From positions 19,574 through 48,555 of the forward strand of contig DBYC01000030.1 of the NCBI GenBank assembly GCA_002310035.1: a DNA stretch of 28,982 nt. The letters are read 5' to 3'. This document shows positions 1-7,557 of this stretch, piece after piece. The translations under genes were made by a program, and so were the position numbers. The stretch comes from a bacterium UBP6_UBA1196 (lineage in GTDB: Bacteria; UBP6; UBA1177). How positions within the stretch are numbered: position 1 is the stretch's first letter; each line of letters begins with the position of its first letter. The notes under the pieces are model-generated. The model was not told the DNA's origin. It saw only the letters and a list, made by a program, of their open reading frames with translations, and did no database searches.

Positions 1-63
1 ACTAGGGAAACTAGGGAAACTAGGGAGTTTAGGGAATCTAGGGAGTTTAGGGAGTTTAAGGAG
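1..63 (+). repeat. tandem array of a 9-bp G-rich repeat, upstream of the four-helix-bundle gene
   Basis: Seven consecutive 9-base units follow the pattern (a/t)(c/t)tagggaR. GGG runs begin at 5, 14, 23, 32, 41 and 50, exactly nine bases apart, and the seventh unit is degenerate (aagg). The array may continue beyond the left edge. The same unit returns downstream of the adjacent gene at 743-825, so the gene sits between two arrays. The unit resembles telomere-type TTTAGGG repeats only by chance composition. It is too short for CRISPR, and no spacers are present. Confidence 0.9.
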
Positions 64-183
64 TTTAATTTGGTTTTAGTAGAATTGTATGCTCGCAAGG
101 AAATTTTTAATAAAAATTGATTTTATCTGAAGTCTTATTAAATAAAACGCGGATTTTTTGATTCTTCGAAAATGAGGCTGTTA

Positions 184-753
184 ATGGAAAATGAAAAGCT
201 GATTCGACAGAAGGGTGATTATAAGAATTTGATTTCGTACCGGAAAGCGGATGTGATTTTCTGTCTCACCTACTATTTTGTGGAACATTTTCTGCAGAAA
301 GGAGACCGCACCTGCGACCAAATGATACAGGCTGCACGTTCTGGAAAGCAGAACATAATTGAAGGTTGTGCTGCCGGAATCACAAGTTCCAAAACCGAAA
401 TAAAACTCGTGAATGTCGCTAAAGCAAGTCTTCAAGAGCTGCTTGAGGACTACGAAGATTATATTAAAACCCGCAATCACAGGCAGTGGGAGGAAAATTC
501 CCCTGAACTTCTGAAAATGCGTGAACTCGGCCGGAGGCACAGCGACCCTGACTTTTTTATGGAAATCGCACAGACCAGACCGCCTGAAACAATAGCAAAC
601 ATGTGTATTGTCCTGATAAAACAGGCCGATTATCTGCTTTTCAGACAGTTGCAGCGACTCGCCGACAACTTCGAGAAAAACGGAGGTTTCACCGAACAAA
701 TGTACCGGCTGCGATCACAAAAACGAAAACCGGAAGGAAAGCAGGGAATCTAG
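184..753 (+). CDS. four-helix-bundle protein with suffix domain (S23/bIVP-related)
   Basis: This 189-residue protein matches, from memory, the family called four helix bundle suffix domain-containing protein (TIGR04258 on a TIGR02436-type bundle). The hallmark is the run DQMIQAARSGKQNIIEG near residues 45-61, followed by EIKLVNVAKASLQELLEDYEDY, then RQWE and a C-terminal RPPETIANMCIVLIKQADYLL segment. The parent fold occurs in proteins encoded by 23S rRNA intervening sequences and in the Avd accessory protein of diversity-generating retroelements, but no reverse transcriptase or rRNA is present here. I chose the ATG at 184 because GAGG (174-177) precedes it by six bases; the in-frame ATG at 172 has no such site. 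The TAG stop at 751-753 is built from the 9-bp repeat that flanks the gene. No convincing promoter was found in 64-183. Molecular function is unknown; nucleic-acid binding is plausible by fold only. Confidence 0.88.
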   Translation: MENEKLIRQKGDYKNLISYRKADVIFCLTYYFVEHFLQKGDRTCDQMIQAARSGKQNIIEGCAAGITSSKTEIKLVNVAKASLQELLEDYEDYIKTRNHRQWEENSPELLKMRELGRRHSDPDFFMEIAQTRPPETIANMCIVLIKQADYLLFRQLQRLADNFEKNGGFTEQMYRLRSQKRKPEGKQGI

Positions 754-825
754 GGAATCTAAGGAATCTAGGGAAAAAAGTCCCTAAACACCCTAGACAC
801 CCTAAATTCCCTAAACTCCCTATCT
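743..825. repeat. inverted arrays of the 9-bp repeat forming a long hairpin
   Basis: Four units run in the plus orientation (GGG or AGG at 744, 753, 762, 771), then a 6-base aaaaag spacer (775-780), then five units in the opposite orientation (CCC at 782, 791, 800, 809, 818). The nine-base period holds on both sides. Arms 743-774 and 781-812 pair at 25 of 32 positions. The array overlaps the last codons and stop codon of the upstream gene. No U-tract follows, so it is not a classical intrinsic terminator, though it lies between convergent genes and could slow or end transcription or protect a 3' end. Confidence 0.88.
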
Positions 826-882
826 TCTGCCCTCCAGAGCAGAGCCAAGGAATAAGAGGCAAGTAGAGATCGGTTCTACAAT

Positions 883-1647
883 TTATCTGTTGAGTTCCGC
901 GATGATCCTTAGACCTTTCAGGGTGAAATCCCTGTCAAATTCGCTGATATAGTTTGAAGCTGAGGCGATCGCGCCCGCAAGTCCGCCGGTTGCGATGATT
1001 TTTGGTTTGAAATCGACTTCTTTCAACGATTCTTCGATAACGCGGTCGACCATTCCGACAAAACCGTAGAAAACACCGCTCGTAAGTCCTTCGAGTGTAG
1101 ATTTTCCGATGGCATGATGCGGTCTGTCAAGCTCGAAACGCGGCAGTTTCGCGGTTCTGAGAGACATCGCCTCCATCGAAATCATTATGCCTGGCATGAT
1201 CGCGCCGCCGATATACTTCTTTTCGGGAGTCACGATATCAAGCGTTATCGCGGTGCCTGAATCAATTATGAACGAACCCTGCGGATACATCGCCGAAGCC
1301 GCCACGGAGTTTGCGATCCTGTCTGCACCGATTTCGGACGGATTCAGAATATCCAATGAAATACCGCACTTGGTGTTGTATCTCAAAAAGAGCGGCTTTA
1401 TGTTCAGAAACTCGATCGAAAAACGCTCCCATGCGTGGTTCCATGTCGGAACGACCGAGCTGATTATGCACTGCGCGATGTCTTTCGTCTCGATCCTGTC
1501 AAACATCATAAGCGCCGAAAGTTTAGCAGCTATGTCATCGACTGTGAGAGTTCTGTCGGTCGAGATTCGCCATCTTCTTATGAGGTTTTCGCCTTTGTAA
1601 ATTCCTACGACCGTGTTGCTGTTGCCGATATCGACTATAAAAATCAT
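883..1647 (-). CDS. coaX: type III pantothenate kinase
   Basis: The enzyme phosphorylates pantothenate, the first step of coenzyme A synthesis, in the cytoplasm. At 254 residues it has the usual CoaX length. The ASKHA-fold motifs are all visible: DIGNSN at 6-11 (phosphate binding), GADR at 107-110, DSGTAIT at 129-135, GGAIMPG at 147-153 and a late ATGG at 219-222. The start at 1647 follows an ideal Shine-Dalgarno (tcctcc on the plus strand at 1651-1656). An in-frame upstream ATG at 1722 would add 25 residues ahead of the conserved N-terminus and has no such support. The gene is divergent from the nagZ-like gene and convergent with the four-helix-bundle gene. CoaX enzymes are typically insensitive to CoA feedback and need a monovalent cation; this is family knowledge, not seen here. 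Confidence 0.96.
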   Translation of the reverse strand: MIFIVDIGNSNTVVGIYKGENLIRRWRISTDRTLTVDDIAAKLSALMMFDRIETKDIAQCIISSVVPTWNHAWERFSIEFLNIKPLFLRYNTKCGISLDILNPSEIGADRIANSVAASAMYPQGSFIIDSGTAITLDIVTPEKKYIGGAIMPGIMISMEAMSLRTAKLPRFELDRPHHAIGKSTLEGLTSGVFYGFVGMVDRVIEESLKEVDFKPKIIATGGLAGAIASASNYISEFDRDFTLKGLRIIAELNR

Positions 1648-1681
1648 TTTTCCTCCTGTAACTTGAGCAAAAAAACGGGAA

Positions 1682-1709
1682 ACTTTAAAAAATAAAGAAA
1701 TATTGTCAA
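1682..1709 (-). promoter_or_regulatory. sigma-70-like promoter for coaX
   Basis: On the minus strand, a perfect -35 TTGACA (1709-1704) is followed by a 16-base spacer and -10 TAAAGT (1687-1682). The start codon lies about 35 bases downstream of the -10 box. Confidence 0.65.
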
Positions 1710-1725
1710 AAATAGCAGGCAAAAT

Positions 1726-1753
1726 TTGCAGAGAAAATCCTTTCGGCTATATT
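1726..1753 (+). promoter_or_regulatory. sigma-70-like promoter for the nagZ-like gene
   Basis: TTGCAG (1726-1731), a 16-base spacer and TATATT (1748-1753). The Shine-Dalgarno GGGGAGG at 1767-1773 follows closely, giving a very short leader. It lies back to back with the coaX promoter. Confidence 0.6.
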
Positions 1754-1778
1754 TTCCGCGATTTTTGGGGAGGCTAAA

Positions 1779-2693
1779 ATGATATCACCGAAACTTGAAA
1801 GACTGAAAAAAGAAGCAGGAAACCGGTTGTTCGTATCGCTTTCGGGAAGTTCGCTCACAAAAAGCGAGCTCTCGATGCTGCGCGAAGTTTCGCCGTGCGG
1901 GATCATCTATTTCAAAAGGAACGTCGAAAGCTGCGAATCGCTTGAAAGTTTAATAAAATCAACAAGATTCTGTGAGTCGATCGAATTCCACTCGATCGAT
2001 GAGGAAGGCGGAAGAGTCCGCAGGCTGCCGAAAGGAGACTACTCGCTTCCTTCGATGAAAGAACTCGTTACTTACGGCAAAGAAACTGCAACCGAAAAAA
2101 TCGGGATCCTGGCTCAAAAACTGCATGAAACCGGCATAAACATGAACATGGCGCCGAATGTTGACCTGAGAAGCGGCGAAGACAACTCTATCGTAGGAGA
2201 CAGGTCTTTCGGGGAAGATCCCGAAACAGTCGTCGATTTTGCGGCGATATACATCAAAAAAATGCAGGAACACGGCGTTTTTCCGGTGATAAAACACTTT
2301 CCGGGACACGGAACCACTGTTGTGGATTCGCACTCGGAACTTCCGCTCATAAACAAGCCTTTCGAAGACCTTTCCAGAGAAGATCTCGTTCCATACCGCA
2401 AGCTTGCGAATGCGGCGGGATTTGTGATGAAAGCGCACCTTCTTCTGCCTGAAATCAGCGATCTTCCGGCTTCACTTTCGCCCGAATGGGACAAAATCCT
2501 GCGTAAAGATTTGAATTTTATTGGAATTTCAATGACTGACGACATCGAAATGCACGCTCTCGACAGATTCTCCGCAAAAGAAAAAACGGAACTTTTTTTC
2601 AGAAGCGGAACCGACAAACTTCTCATCTGCTCCGGCAAAGAAGAAACAATTCTGGAAATGCACGAAGCGGCTGTAAAGCTTCTGGAAAAGTAA
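1779..2693 (+). CDS. nagZ: glycoside hydrolase family 3 beta-N-acetylhexosaminidase (NagZ-like)
   Basis: This family removes N-acetylglucosamine from anhydro-muropeptides in cytoplasmic peptidoglycan recycling. The NagZ signatures are present in order: IDEEGGRV at 73-80 (substrate loop), GDRSFGEDP at 140-148, KHFPGHG at 172-178 with the catalytic DSH dyad at 183-185, and TDDIEM at 253-258, which carries the nucleophile aspartate. The protein is 304 residues, a single-domain form somewhat shorter than E. coli NagZ, and has no signal peptide, which fits a cytoplasmic enzyme. The start has a strong GGGGAGG six bases upstream. The assignment to GH3 is firm. NagZ specificity rather than another GH3 hexosaminidase is inferred from the DSH motif. 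A Bax-like glucosaminidase and alanine racemase elsewhere in the window also act in cell-wall turnover. Confidence 0.93.
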   Translation: MISPKLERLKKEAGNRLFVSLSGSSLTKSELSMLREVSPCGIIYFKRNVESCESLESLIKSTRFCESIEFHSIDEEGGRVRRLPKGDYSLPSMKELVTYGKETATEKIGILAQKLHETGINMNMAPNVDLRSGEDNSIVGDRSFGEDPETVVDFAAIYIKKMQEHGVFPVIKHFPGHGTTVVDSHSELPLINKPFEDLSREDLVPYRKLANAAGFVMKAHLLLPEISDLPASLSPEWDKILRKDLNFIGISMTDDIEMHALDRFSAKEKTELFFRSGTDKLLICSGKEETILEMHEAAVKLLEK

Positions 2694-2703
2694 AACAAAA
2701 TAC

Positions 2704-2731
2704 TTGATTTTATTTTTTAAATATATAGAAT
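2704..2731 (+). promoter_or_regulatory. sigma-70-like promoter for the MshEN/HD protein
   Basis: TTGATT (2704-2709), a 16-base spacer and TAGAAT (2726-2731). The same TAGAAT box and spacing precede the HEAT/HD gene pair at 12808-12835. Confidence 0.55.
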
Positions 2732-2772
2732 ATACGGCTTTTGCAGTTTGTTTTTTTTGAAAGGAGTTCCTC

Positions 2773-4428
2773 ATGGCTATGAAAGTCGGTGAATATTTCT
2801 TAAATAAAGGACTGATTCTGGAATCTGATTTGTCCGAAGCTTTGAATTTTCAAAAAAACCATCCGACATATCTCGGAGAAATTCTTCTGAAACTCGGCAA
2901 GATTTCGGAACTTGATCTTCTGCAGTATCTGTCGCAGCAGTTCAATGTACAGTATATTACAAGTGAAAAGCTTGAAAAAATGGCTGTAACCAATCCGAGC
3001 GATCTGATTCCGCTCAAAATGGCTCTTGACAAAACCATTTTCCCGCTGAAATACAGCATAAACAACTACCGCCTCACTATCCTGACATATGAACCGCAGA
3101 ATCTGGTACTTTTCGACGAGCTTAAAATTCTCCTTAACGGCGTTCAGTCGGTCGTCCCCGTCGTCGCCGCTTCGAATGCAATAAAGGCTCTTATTCTGAA
3201 ACAGTACAACAACGATACAATGGCTTTTGACAGGCTCGTCAGGAATGCTGTTTCGATAAACTCGATGTTCCTCTCGAACGATAGAATCATAAACCTCGAC
3301 AATCCGAACGATATCGAAATGGCGAATAGGATCCAGGATATCGCCACAATGGACGAGGATAAAATTAAGCAGGAAAACCGCGAAACATTCTCGATGATCG
3401 TAAATCAGGCAGAACTTTCCGATAAAAAACTTGATGTAACCTCTGTTACGACTTCCATGATAAGCAGCATGCCGAGCTGGGTCAGGGAACAGGGCAACCA
3501 GCTTATCGAACTGCTGCGGATTTTCTCCAATCTCCTTGATTCCGCACGCGGACCGGCTTATTTCGCACACTCACAGCGCGTCGCTATTCTCTGCAAGGAA
3601 ATCGGCGAGGCGATCCACCTTTCCGAAGTTGAAATCTATGATCTCACGATTGCAGCTTATCTTCACGATGTAGGCAAAAAACTTCATCTTACGGCCATTG
3701 ATATAAAAAACAAAACCAATACCGACAAGATGAAAACATACTCACAGATCGCAACGAAACTCTTCGCCGATGTACAGCTTTCCAAACTTTCGCTGAACTG
3801 TCTTGAAAATATGTACGAAACTTATAACGGCCAGGGTTTTCCGCGCGGGCTCAAACTGAACGAGATCCCTGTCGGATCGCTCACTCTGCTCCTCGCCGAC
3901 ACTTACGATGTGATGACAAGAATATCCAACATACCTCCGAAAGATGCTTTGAAACAACTCAAAGAAACAATGTTCTTCAGCGAAAGGCTTATAAATGCGC
4001 TTGAACAGACCCAGCAGATTTCGGAAAGCAGCGACAATTCAAAACGTCTCTCTGCGGTCGTAATAAGCCAGAAAAGATTTGATCTTGATGATATCGCCGA
4101 CAAATTCAGCCGCGTAAATATTGATGCCGCAAAAGCAAAAACCATAGAAAAAGCTGCTCAGATAATCAAAGAACAGAAAGACACGCTTGCATTCATCCTC
4201 TGCGATATCGACATGCCAGACAGCGCTATAACACCGATACGCCTTCTCGCTGCGATAAAGCACAAAAAAGAAATTTCCGAAATTCCTTTCTACTTCTTCT
4301 CGCAGTATTCGATCGACAAAAACACGACTATCGCAGCAAACGCGCTCAAAGTTTCAGGAATTTTCGCAAATTATCATCCAGTAGAGATGACAAGAAAAAT
4401 CGCTGACGAAATCAGAAAAAAAATTTAG
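2773..4428 (+). CDS. MshEN domain - degenerate HD-GYP - receiver domain protein
   Basis: This 551-residue cytoplasmic protein has three parts. Residues 1-145 resemble the N-terminal domain of type II secretion/MshE ATPases (GEILLKLGKISELDLL at 35-50), a fold known to bind cyclic di-GMP in some members. Residues 240-415 form an HD domain of HD-GYP type, with H266, H298-D299 spaced 32 apart as in active enzymes, and NGQGFP at 352-357. However, the usual third histidine and the HH pair before the GYP motif are missing (MYET at 347-350), so catalysis is doubtful. Residues 425-551 look like a receiver domain with DID at 478-480. The AAAGGAG at 2760-2766 fixes the start. A role in sensing or relaying cyclic di-GMP is inferred; no partner gene is adjacent. 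Its stop lies eight bases from the convergent thioredoxin-like gene, with no terminator visible between them. Confidence 0.8.
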   Translation: MAMKVGEYFLNKGLILESDLSEALNFQKNHPTYLGEILLKLGKISELDLLQYLSQQFNVQYITSEKLEKMAVTNPSDLIPLKMALDKTIFPLKYSINNYRLTILTYEPQNLVLFDELKILLNGVQSVVPVVAASNAIKALILKQYNNDTMAFDRLVRNAVSINSMFLSNDRIINLDNPNDIEMANRIQDIATMDEDKIKQENRETFSMIVNQAELSDKKLDVTSVTTSMISSMPSWVREQGNQLIELLRIFSNLLDSARGPAYFAHSQRVAILCKEIGEAIHLSEVEIYDLTIAAYLHDVGKKLHLTAIDIKNKTNTDKMKTYSQIATKLFADVQLSKLSLNCLENMYETYNGQGFPRGLKLNEIPVGSLTLLLADTYDVMTRISNIPPKDALKQLKETMFFSERLINALEQTQQISESSDNSKRLSAVVISQKRFDLDDIADKFSRVNIDAAKAKTIEKAAQIIKEQKDTLAFILCDIDMPDSAITPIRLLAAIKHKKEISEIPFYFFSQYSIDKNTTIAANALKVSGIFANYHPVEMTRKIADEIRKKI

Positions 4429-4436
4429 CGGAAATA

Positions 4437-4946
4437 TTATTCAAGAGTTTTGATTTTCGACATCGCAGCATCGAAAGAATCAGCTTTAAAAAGAATTTTG
4501 CCAGATTTATCGAGTATAAAAATCATCGGCACATTGACACTGCCGTCAGCTTCGACAGCTCCGAATTTTTTGCCGTAAACTGAATATTTGTCGAAAACCA
4601 TAGTGAAACCGAATTTATTCTCTTTAAAATAAGCTTTGAGTCTTTTCTCATATTTTTTTCTGTCGCCCTGCTCAGGAAGCGAAACCAGAATGAATTCAAA
4701 CCCTTTCGACTTGTTCGCTTTATAAAATTCATCCCAAAGCGGCAGGGATCTTTTGCACGGCTCGCAGCTCATTGCAAAAAAATCGACTATCAGATATTTC
4801 GCTTCAGGTTTTCTCATGATCTCGCTGGTGGAAAGCAGCTTTCCGCTCATCGTATAAAGCTCGAAGTTGTAGTTTTCTTCCGCGAAAAGCGGGAAAACCA
4901 AGCAAAGACTCAATAAAATCAAAACTTTTTTCATAAAACCGTTCAT
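4437..4946 (-). CDS. secreted thioredoxin-fold protein (TlpA/ResA type)
   Basis: The 169-residue product begins with a signal peptide (MKKVLILLSLCLVFPLFAEE within residues 5-24), so the thioredoxin domain should act outside the cytoplasm. The redox motif is CEPC at 61-64 in the context FFAMSCEPCK; the tryptophan that usually precedes the first cysteine is replaced by serine. A cis-proline position is visible later in VNVPMIFILDKSGK. The family reduces or rearranges disulfides, often during cytochrome maturation, but no cytochrome genes are present here. The start at 4946 is chosen because GGGGA (4953-4957 on the minus strand) lies six bases upstream. It follows folC closely and is probably the last gene of the hpf-tRNA-glucosaminidase-folC unit. 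Confidence 0.85.
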   Translation of the reverse strand: MNGFMKKVLILLSLCLVFPLFAEENYNFELYTMSGKLLSTSEIMRKPEAKYLIVDFFAMSCEPCKRSLPLWDEFYKANKSKGFEFILVSLPEQGDRKKYEKRLKAYFKENKFGFTMVFDKYSVYGKKFGAVEADGSVNVPMIFILDKSGKILFKADSFDAAMSKIKTLE

Positions 4947-4963
4947 CGTAAATCCCCAAAAAA

Positions 4964-6178
4964 TCAAAAAAACGAAGCCTTATAGTTATTTTTTCTGAAA
5001 TTTACAAATTTTTCCACTGTATGAAAACTTCCAGTGACAAGAAGTTTCATTCCGTTTTTGCGTGCAGCGTCAAGAGCCAGGCTCATTGTCTCGTCGTCGG
5101 TTGCCTCGAATTTTATTTTTTTCGCGGCAGCAGCGGAAGCCCGTTCCAGAATTTCATGCGCTTTTGCACCGCGGTCATTATCTGCCTCAAGAGAGACTAC
5201 AAAAATTTCATCGGAGATATCGCCAATAAAATCAAGCACTTGTGTCACATCCTTATCTTTCATGGCACCATAAAGAACGACAACTTTGCCTAATTTCCGC
5301 CTTACAGTTTCAACCAGAGCCGCTATTGCCGGCGGATTGTGCGCGACATCTGTAACAATATCCGGCTCAATTAACTCGAATCTGGCAGGGAGTTTCAAAT
5401 TAGCGAAATCCGGTATTTTCAGCCCTTCTTTTTCGGAAAGTATTGCCGCTTTGAGTGAAAGTGAAATATTTTTCTTTTGCTCAGGGCTTGAAAAATCACC
5501 ATAAAGTTCAATATTTTCAGGAAGTTTATCGTCTTCGACAACTTTTGCTCCATGCGATCGGGCAGTTTCAGCCATCCATCTGTCAAAAACAGAATCTCTG
5601 CCGCTGCCGATAAGAACAGTGTCACCTTTTTTGACGATCCCAAGCTTTTCGAGAGCGATTTTCTCGAGCGTATCGCCAAGAATATGGGTGTGGTCAAGCC
5701 CGATCGAAGTGATTATGTCGGTTTTCGGCCCTTCGATCACATTTGTCGCGTCAAGCCTGCCGCCGAGCCCGACTTCAAAAATCGCGCGGTCGCAGTTTGA
5801 AATTTCGAAATATTTCCATGCAAGCAGAAAAGTTATCTCAAAAAACGACAACTCATCGAAATTATTTATCTTTTTCTCAAGATATTTATAGATCTCAAAT
5901 ACTTCTCCGTCACTGATATCCGTTCCGTCAAGAGCGATACGCTCATTGTAATTGAAAAGATGCGGCGAAATAAATCTGCCCGTTTTCAAACCGTTCGAAC
6001 GGAGAATGTGGTCCAGCGCATAAACCGCCGTCCCCTTTCCGTTTGTTCCGGCTACATGATAAACAGGAATATGTTTTTCAAAAATAACAGGGAAAGCATC
6101 GGCGACACGCCCGAGACCGAGCTTTATTCCACCGCGCCTTTGGTATAAATTTCTTAAAAATTCGTCCTTTTGCGACAT
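4964..6178 (-). CDS. folC: folylpolyglutamate synthase / dihydrofolate synthase
   Basis: FolC adds glutamate to dihydropteroate or to folates using ATP. The 404-residue protein carries the Mur-ligase-family P-loop GTNGKGT at 44-50, the SPHL folate-loop motif at 71-74, GLGGRLDATN at 137-146, and the LDHTHILGDT segment at 161-170. DVAHNPPA and YGAMKDKDV follow in the C-terminal domain. Whether it is bifunctional cannot be told from sequence alone. It starts 26 bases after the glucosaminidase gene, with a weak AAGAGAT site before the ATG, and its end is close to the start of the thioredoxin-like gene, so the three are probably co-transcribed. Confidence 0.95.
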   Translation of the reverse strand: MSQKDEFLRNLYQRRGGIKLGLGRVADAFPVIFEKHIPVYHVAGTNGKGTAVYALDHILRSNGLKTGRFISPHLFNYNERIALDGTDISDGEVFEIYKYLEKKINNFDELSFFEITFLLAWKYFEISNCDRAIFEVGLGGRLDATNVIEGPKTDIITSIGLDHTHILGDTLEKIALEKLGIVKKGDTVLIGSGRDSVFDRWMAETARSHGAKVVEDDKLPENIELYGDFSSPEQKKNISLSLKAAILSEKEGLKIPDFANLKLPARFELIEPDIVTDVAHNPPAIAALVETVRRKLGKVVVLYGAMKDKDVTQVLDFIGDISDEIFVVSLEADNDRGAKAHEILERASAAAAKKIKFEATDDETMSLALDAARKNGMKLLVTGSFHTVEKFVNFRKNNYKASFF

Positions 6179-6204
6179 TTTTATCTCTTAAAAACAATAA
6201 ATGT

Positions 6205-7077
6205 TCAGTTGACAGGCTGCATTGAAACAGGCATGACTTCGTTTTTGGCAGGTTCAAGTTTAGCATCGTTGATTCTGTGGACGCCGAACTTGAACATCAC
6301 GCTCTGAAGCCTGCCGATATAAGCCTCTTTAATGATTGCGTACTTGTCGAATCCTTTCGCCATTTTCGAAAGATCGTTCGGATGCGTTCTGCGATACCAG
6401 CGGAATTTGTTGTAGGCGCGATTTCTGTTCAAATTGAGCATATAAGCCTCGATCGACTCGAGAATAGAGTCAAAAATTCTGATGTGACGCTGGTTTCCGC
6501 TCCAGTTTTTTGGTTTAATCCCCTTTGAAGGATCGGGCGAAACATGCCCGAAAAGGTTGTTTCCCTCAAAAACGAAACGACTGGTCCCCCATCCTGACTC
6601 AAGCGCTGCCTGGCCTACAGCGATAGCAGGCGGCACCGGTCTTATTTTGTGGTCCAGAAAGTAGCGGATTTTTTCCTTTTCCTCTTCAGAAAGTGCCGAA
6701 ACATCCTGATTTTCATCGACAATGTTATATTTTTGCGCTATTTCATAAATAATTTTGCAGTCTTCCTCATTCCATTCCTTTTTTGAGGCATGTGACATGA
6801 CAAAATCGTGCTCCGCAGAGATCTTCTCGTTTTCAAGCAGAACGACAGGAACGAGCAGACGGATAAAAAAACGCCGGCGCTCGATCCCCTCAAAATTTTT
6901 TATTTCCTGCGGAATCGTTGTTGAAAAAACGCGCGGAACGCTGCCGTGGTCGAATTCAAAAGGACTTTCACCGTAAGCCGCCTTGATTTCTTCGTAAGAT
7001 GACAGAAATTCATCAGCGTTCAGTTCAAAAAAGAAAAAAAACGATGAAACTACTATAAAAAGAAAACCGCTTTTCAT
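6205..7077 (-). CDS. Bax-like secreted glucosaminidase (GH73 family)
   Basis: The 290-residue protein has an N-terminal hydrophobic signal segment (residues 3-21, with a run of phenylalanines) and a C-terminal glucosaminidase domain. The conserved block is VPPAIAVGQAALESGWGTSR at 148-167, where E160 is the expected catalytic acid, followed by GNNLFG at 172-177. This matches the Bax subgroup, which cleaves the glycan backbone of peptidoglycan. The start is unusual: only nine bases (tttgaaatt) separate the CCA end of the tRNA gene from the ATG, and no Shine-Dalgarno is visible. The signal peptide begins at this first methionine, so the start itself is well supported. After tRNA processing the message would be nearly leaderless. 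Confidence 0.9.
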   Translation of the reverse strand: MKSGFLFIVVSSFFFFFELNADEFLSSYEEIKAAYGESPFEFDHGSVPRVFSTTIPQEIKNFEGIERRRFFIRLLVPVVLLENEKISAEHDFVMSHASKKEWNEEDCKIIYEIAQKYNIVDENQDVSALSEEEKEKIRYFLDHKIRPVPPAIAVGQAALESGWGTSRFVFEGNNLFGHVSPDPSKGIKPKNWSGNQRHIRIFDSILESIEAYMLNLNRNRAYNKFRWYRRTHPNDLSKMAKGFDKYAIIKEAYIGRLQSVMFKFGVHRINDAKLEPAKNEVMPVSMQPVN

Positions 7078-7086
7078 AATTTCAAA

Positions 7087-7163
<77 letters not shown>

Positions 7164-7171
7164 GCACTTTT

Positions 7172-7474
7172 TTATGATCTTCTTGAGTCGACTTTCTTAT
7201 CCTTAGATCTGGCGATCTGCTTTACCAGCTTGTCGATGCAGAGATCTATCGAAGTCTGAAATTCTTTATCGTCGGAATCACTTGCAAGGAATTCCTCACC
7301 GTTGTGATTCAGTTTGATTTCGGTGATCTTTCCGTTTTTATCTTTCTGAAAAACGACCTCGACGACAGCGTTCGCTGAAACGAATTTGTCGATTTTCGAA
7401 AGTTTTTTGGTTACATAATCCTTAAGACCGTCACTGTTTTCCTCGAATCCTCTGAAAGCGAAATTGATGTTCAT
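7172..7474 (-). CDS. hpf: ribosome hibernation promoting factor, short form
   Basis: The 100-residue protein fits the HPF/YfiA (RaiA) family: NINFAFRGFEENSDGLKDYV at the N-terminus, KKLSKIDKF, then an EVVFQKDKNG strand and a basic C-terminal tail. These proteins sit in the decoding region of idle 70S ribosomes; the short form usually acts with a dimerising partner. The ATG at 7474 is chosen because GGAGGAAATT precedes it; the in-frame ATG twelve bases earlier would place that ribosome site inside the gene. It has its own strong promoter and leads directly into tRNA-Arg, a pairing of two translation components on one transcript. Confidence 0.93.
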   Translation of the reverse strand: MNINFAFRGFEENSDGLKDYVTKKLSKIDKFVSANAVVEVVFQKDKNGKITEIKLNHNGEEFLASDSDDKEFQTSIDLCIDKLVKQIARSKDKKVDSRRS

Positions 7475-7507
7475 AATTTCCTCCATCTAAAAAAACAAAC
7501 AACTCAA

Positions 7508-7535
7508 AGATTAACACATCGAGTTTTTATGTCAA
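7508..7535 (-). promoter_or_regulatory. sigma-70-like promoter for hpf-tRNA-Arg unit
   Basis: On the minus strand, a perfect TTGACA (7535-7530), a 16-base spacer and TAATCT (7513-7508). It begins just after the stop codon of the upstream lipoprotein gene. Confidence 0.65.
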
Positions 7536-7557
7536 TTTATCGGCTTTACAACGCATA

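Noticed and set aside
1..63. CRISPR array
   Set aside because: Units are nine bases with no spacers, and no cas gene is present.
181..699. A 172-codon minus-strand frame opposite the bundle gene
   Set aside because: It is antisense to a recognised family member, and its sequence has no family features.
172..830. Diversity-generating retroelement, because the bundle fold is related to Avd
   Set aside because: There is no reverse transcriptase, template repeat or variable repeat in the window.
603..866. A plus-strand frame of 87 codons across the 3' end of the bundle gene
   Set aside because: Its second half is the 9-bp array read as NLGNL and PKFPKLP-type peptide, and the first half is the real gene in another frame; no ribosome site.
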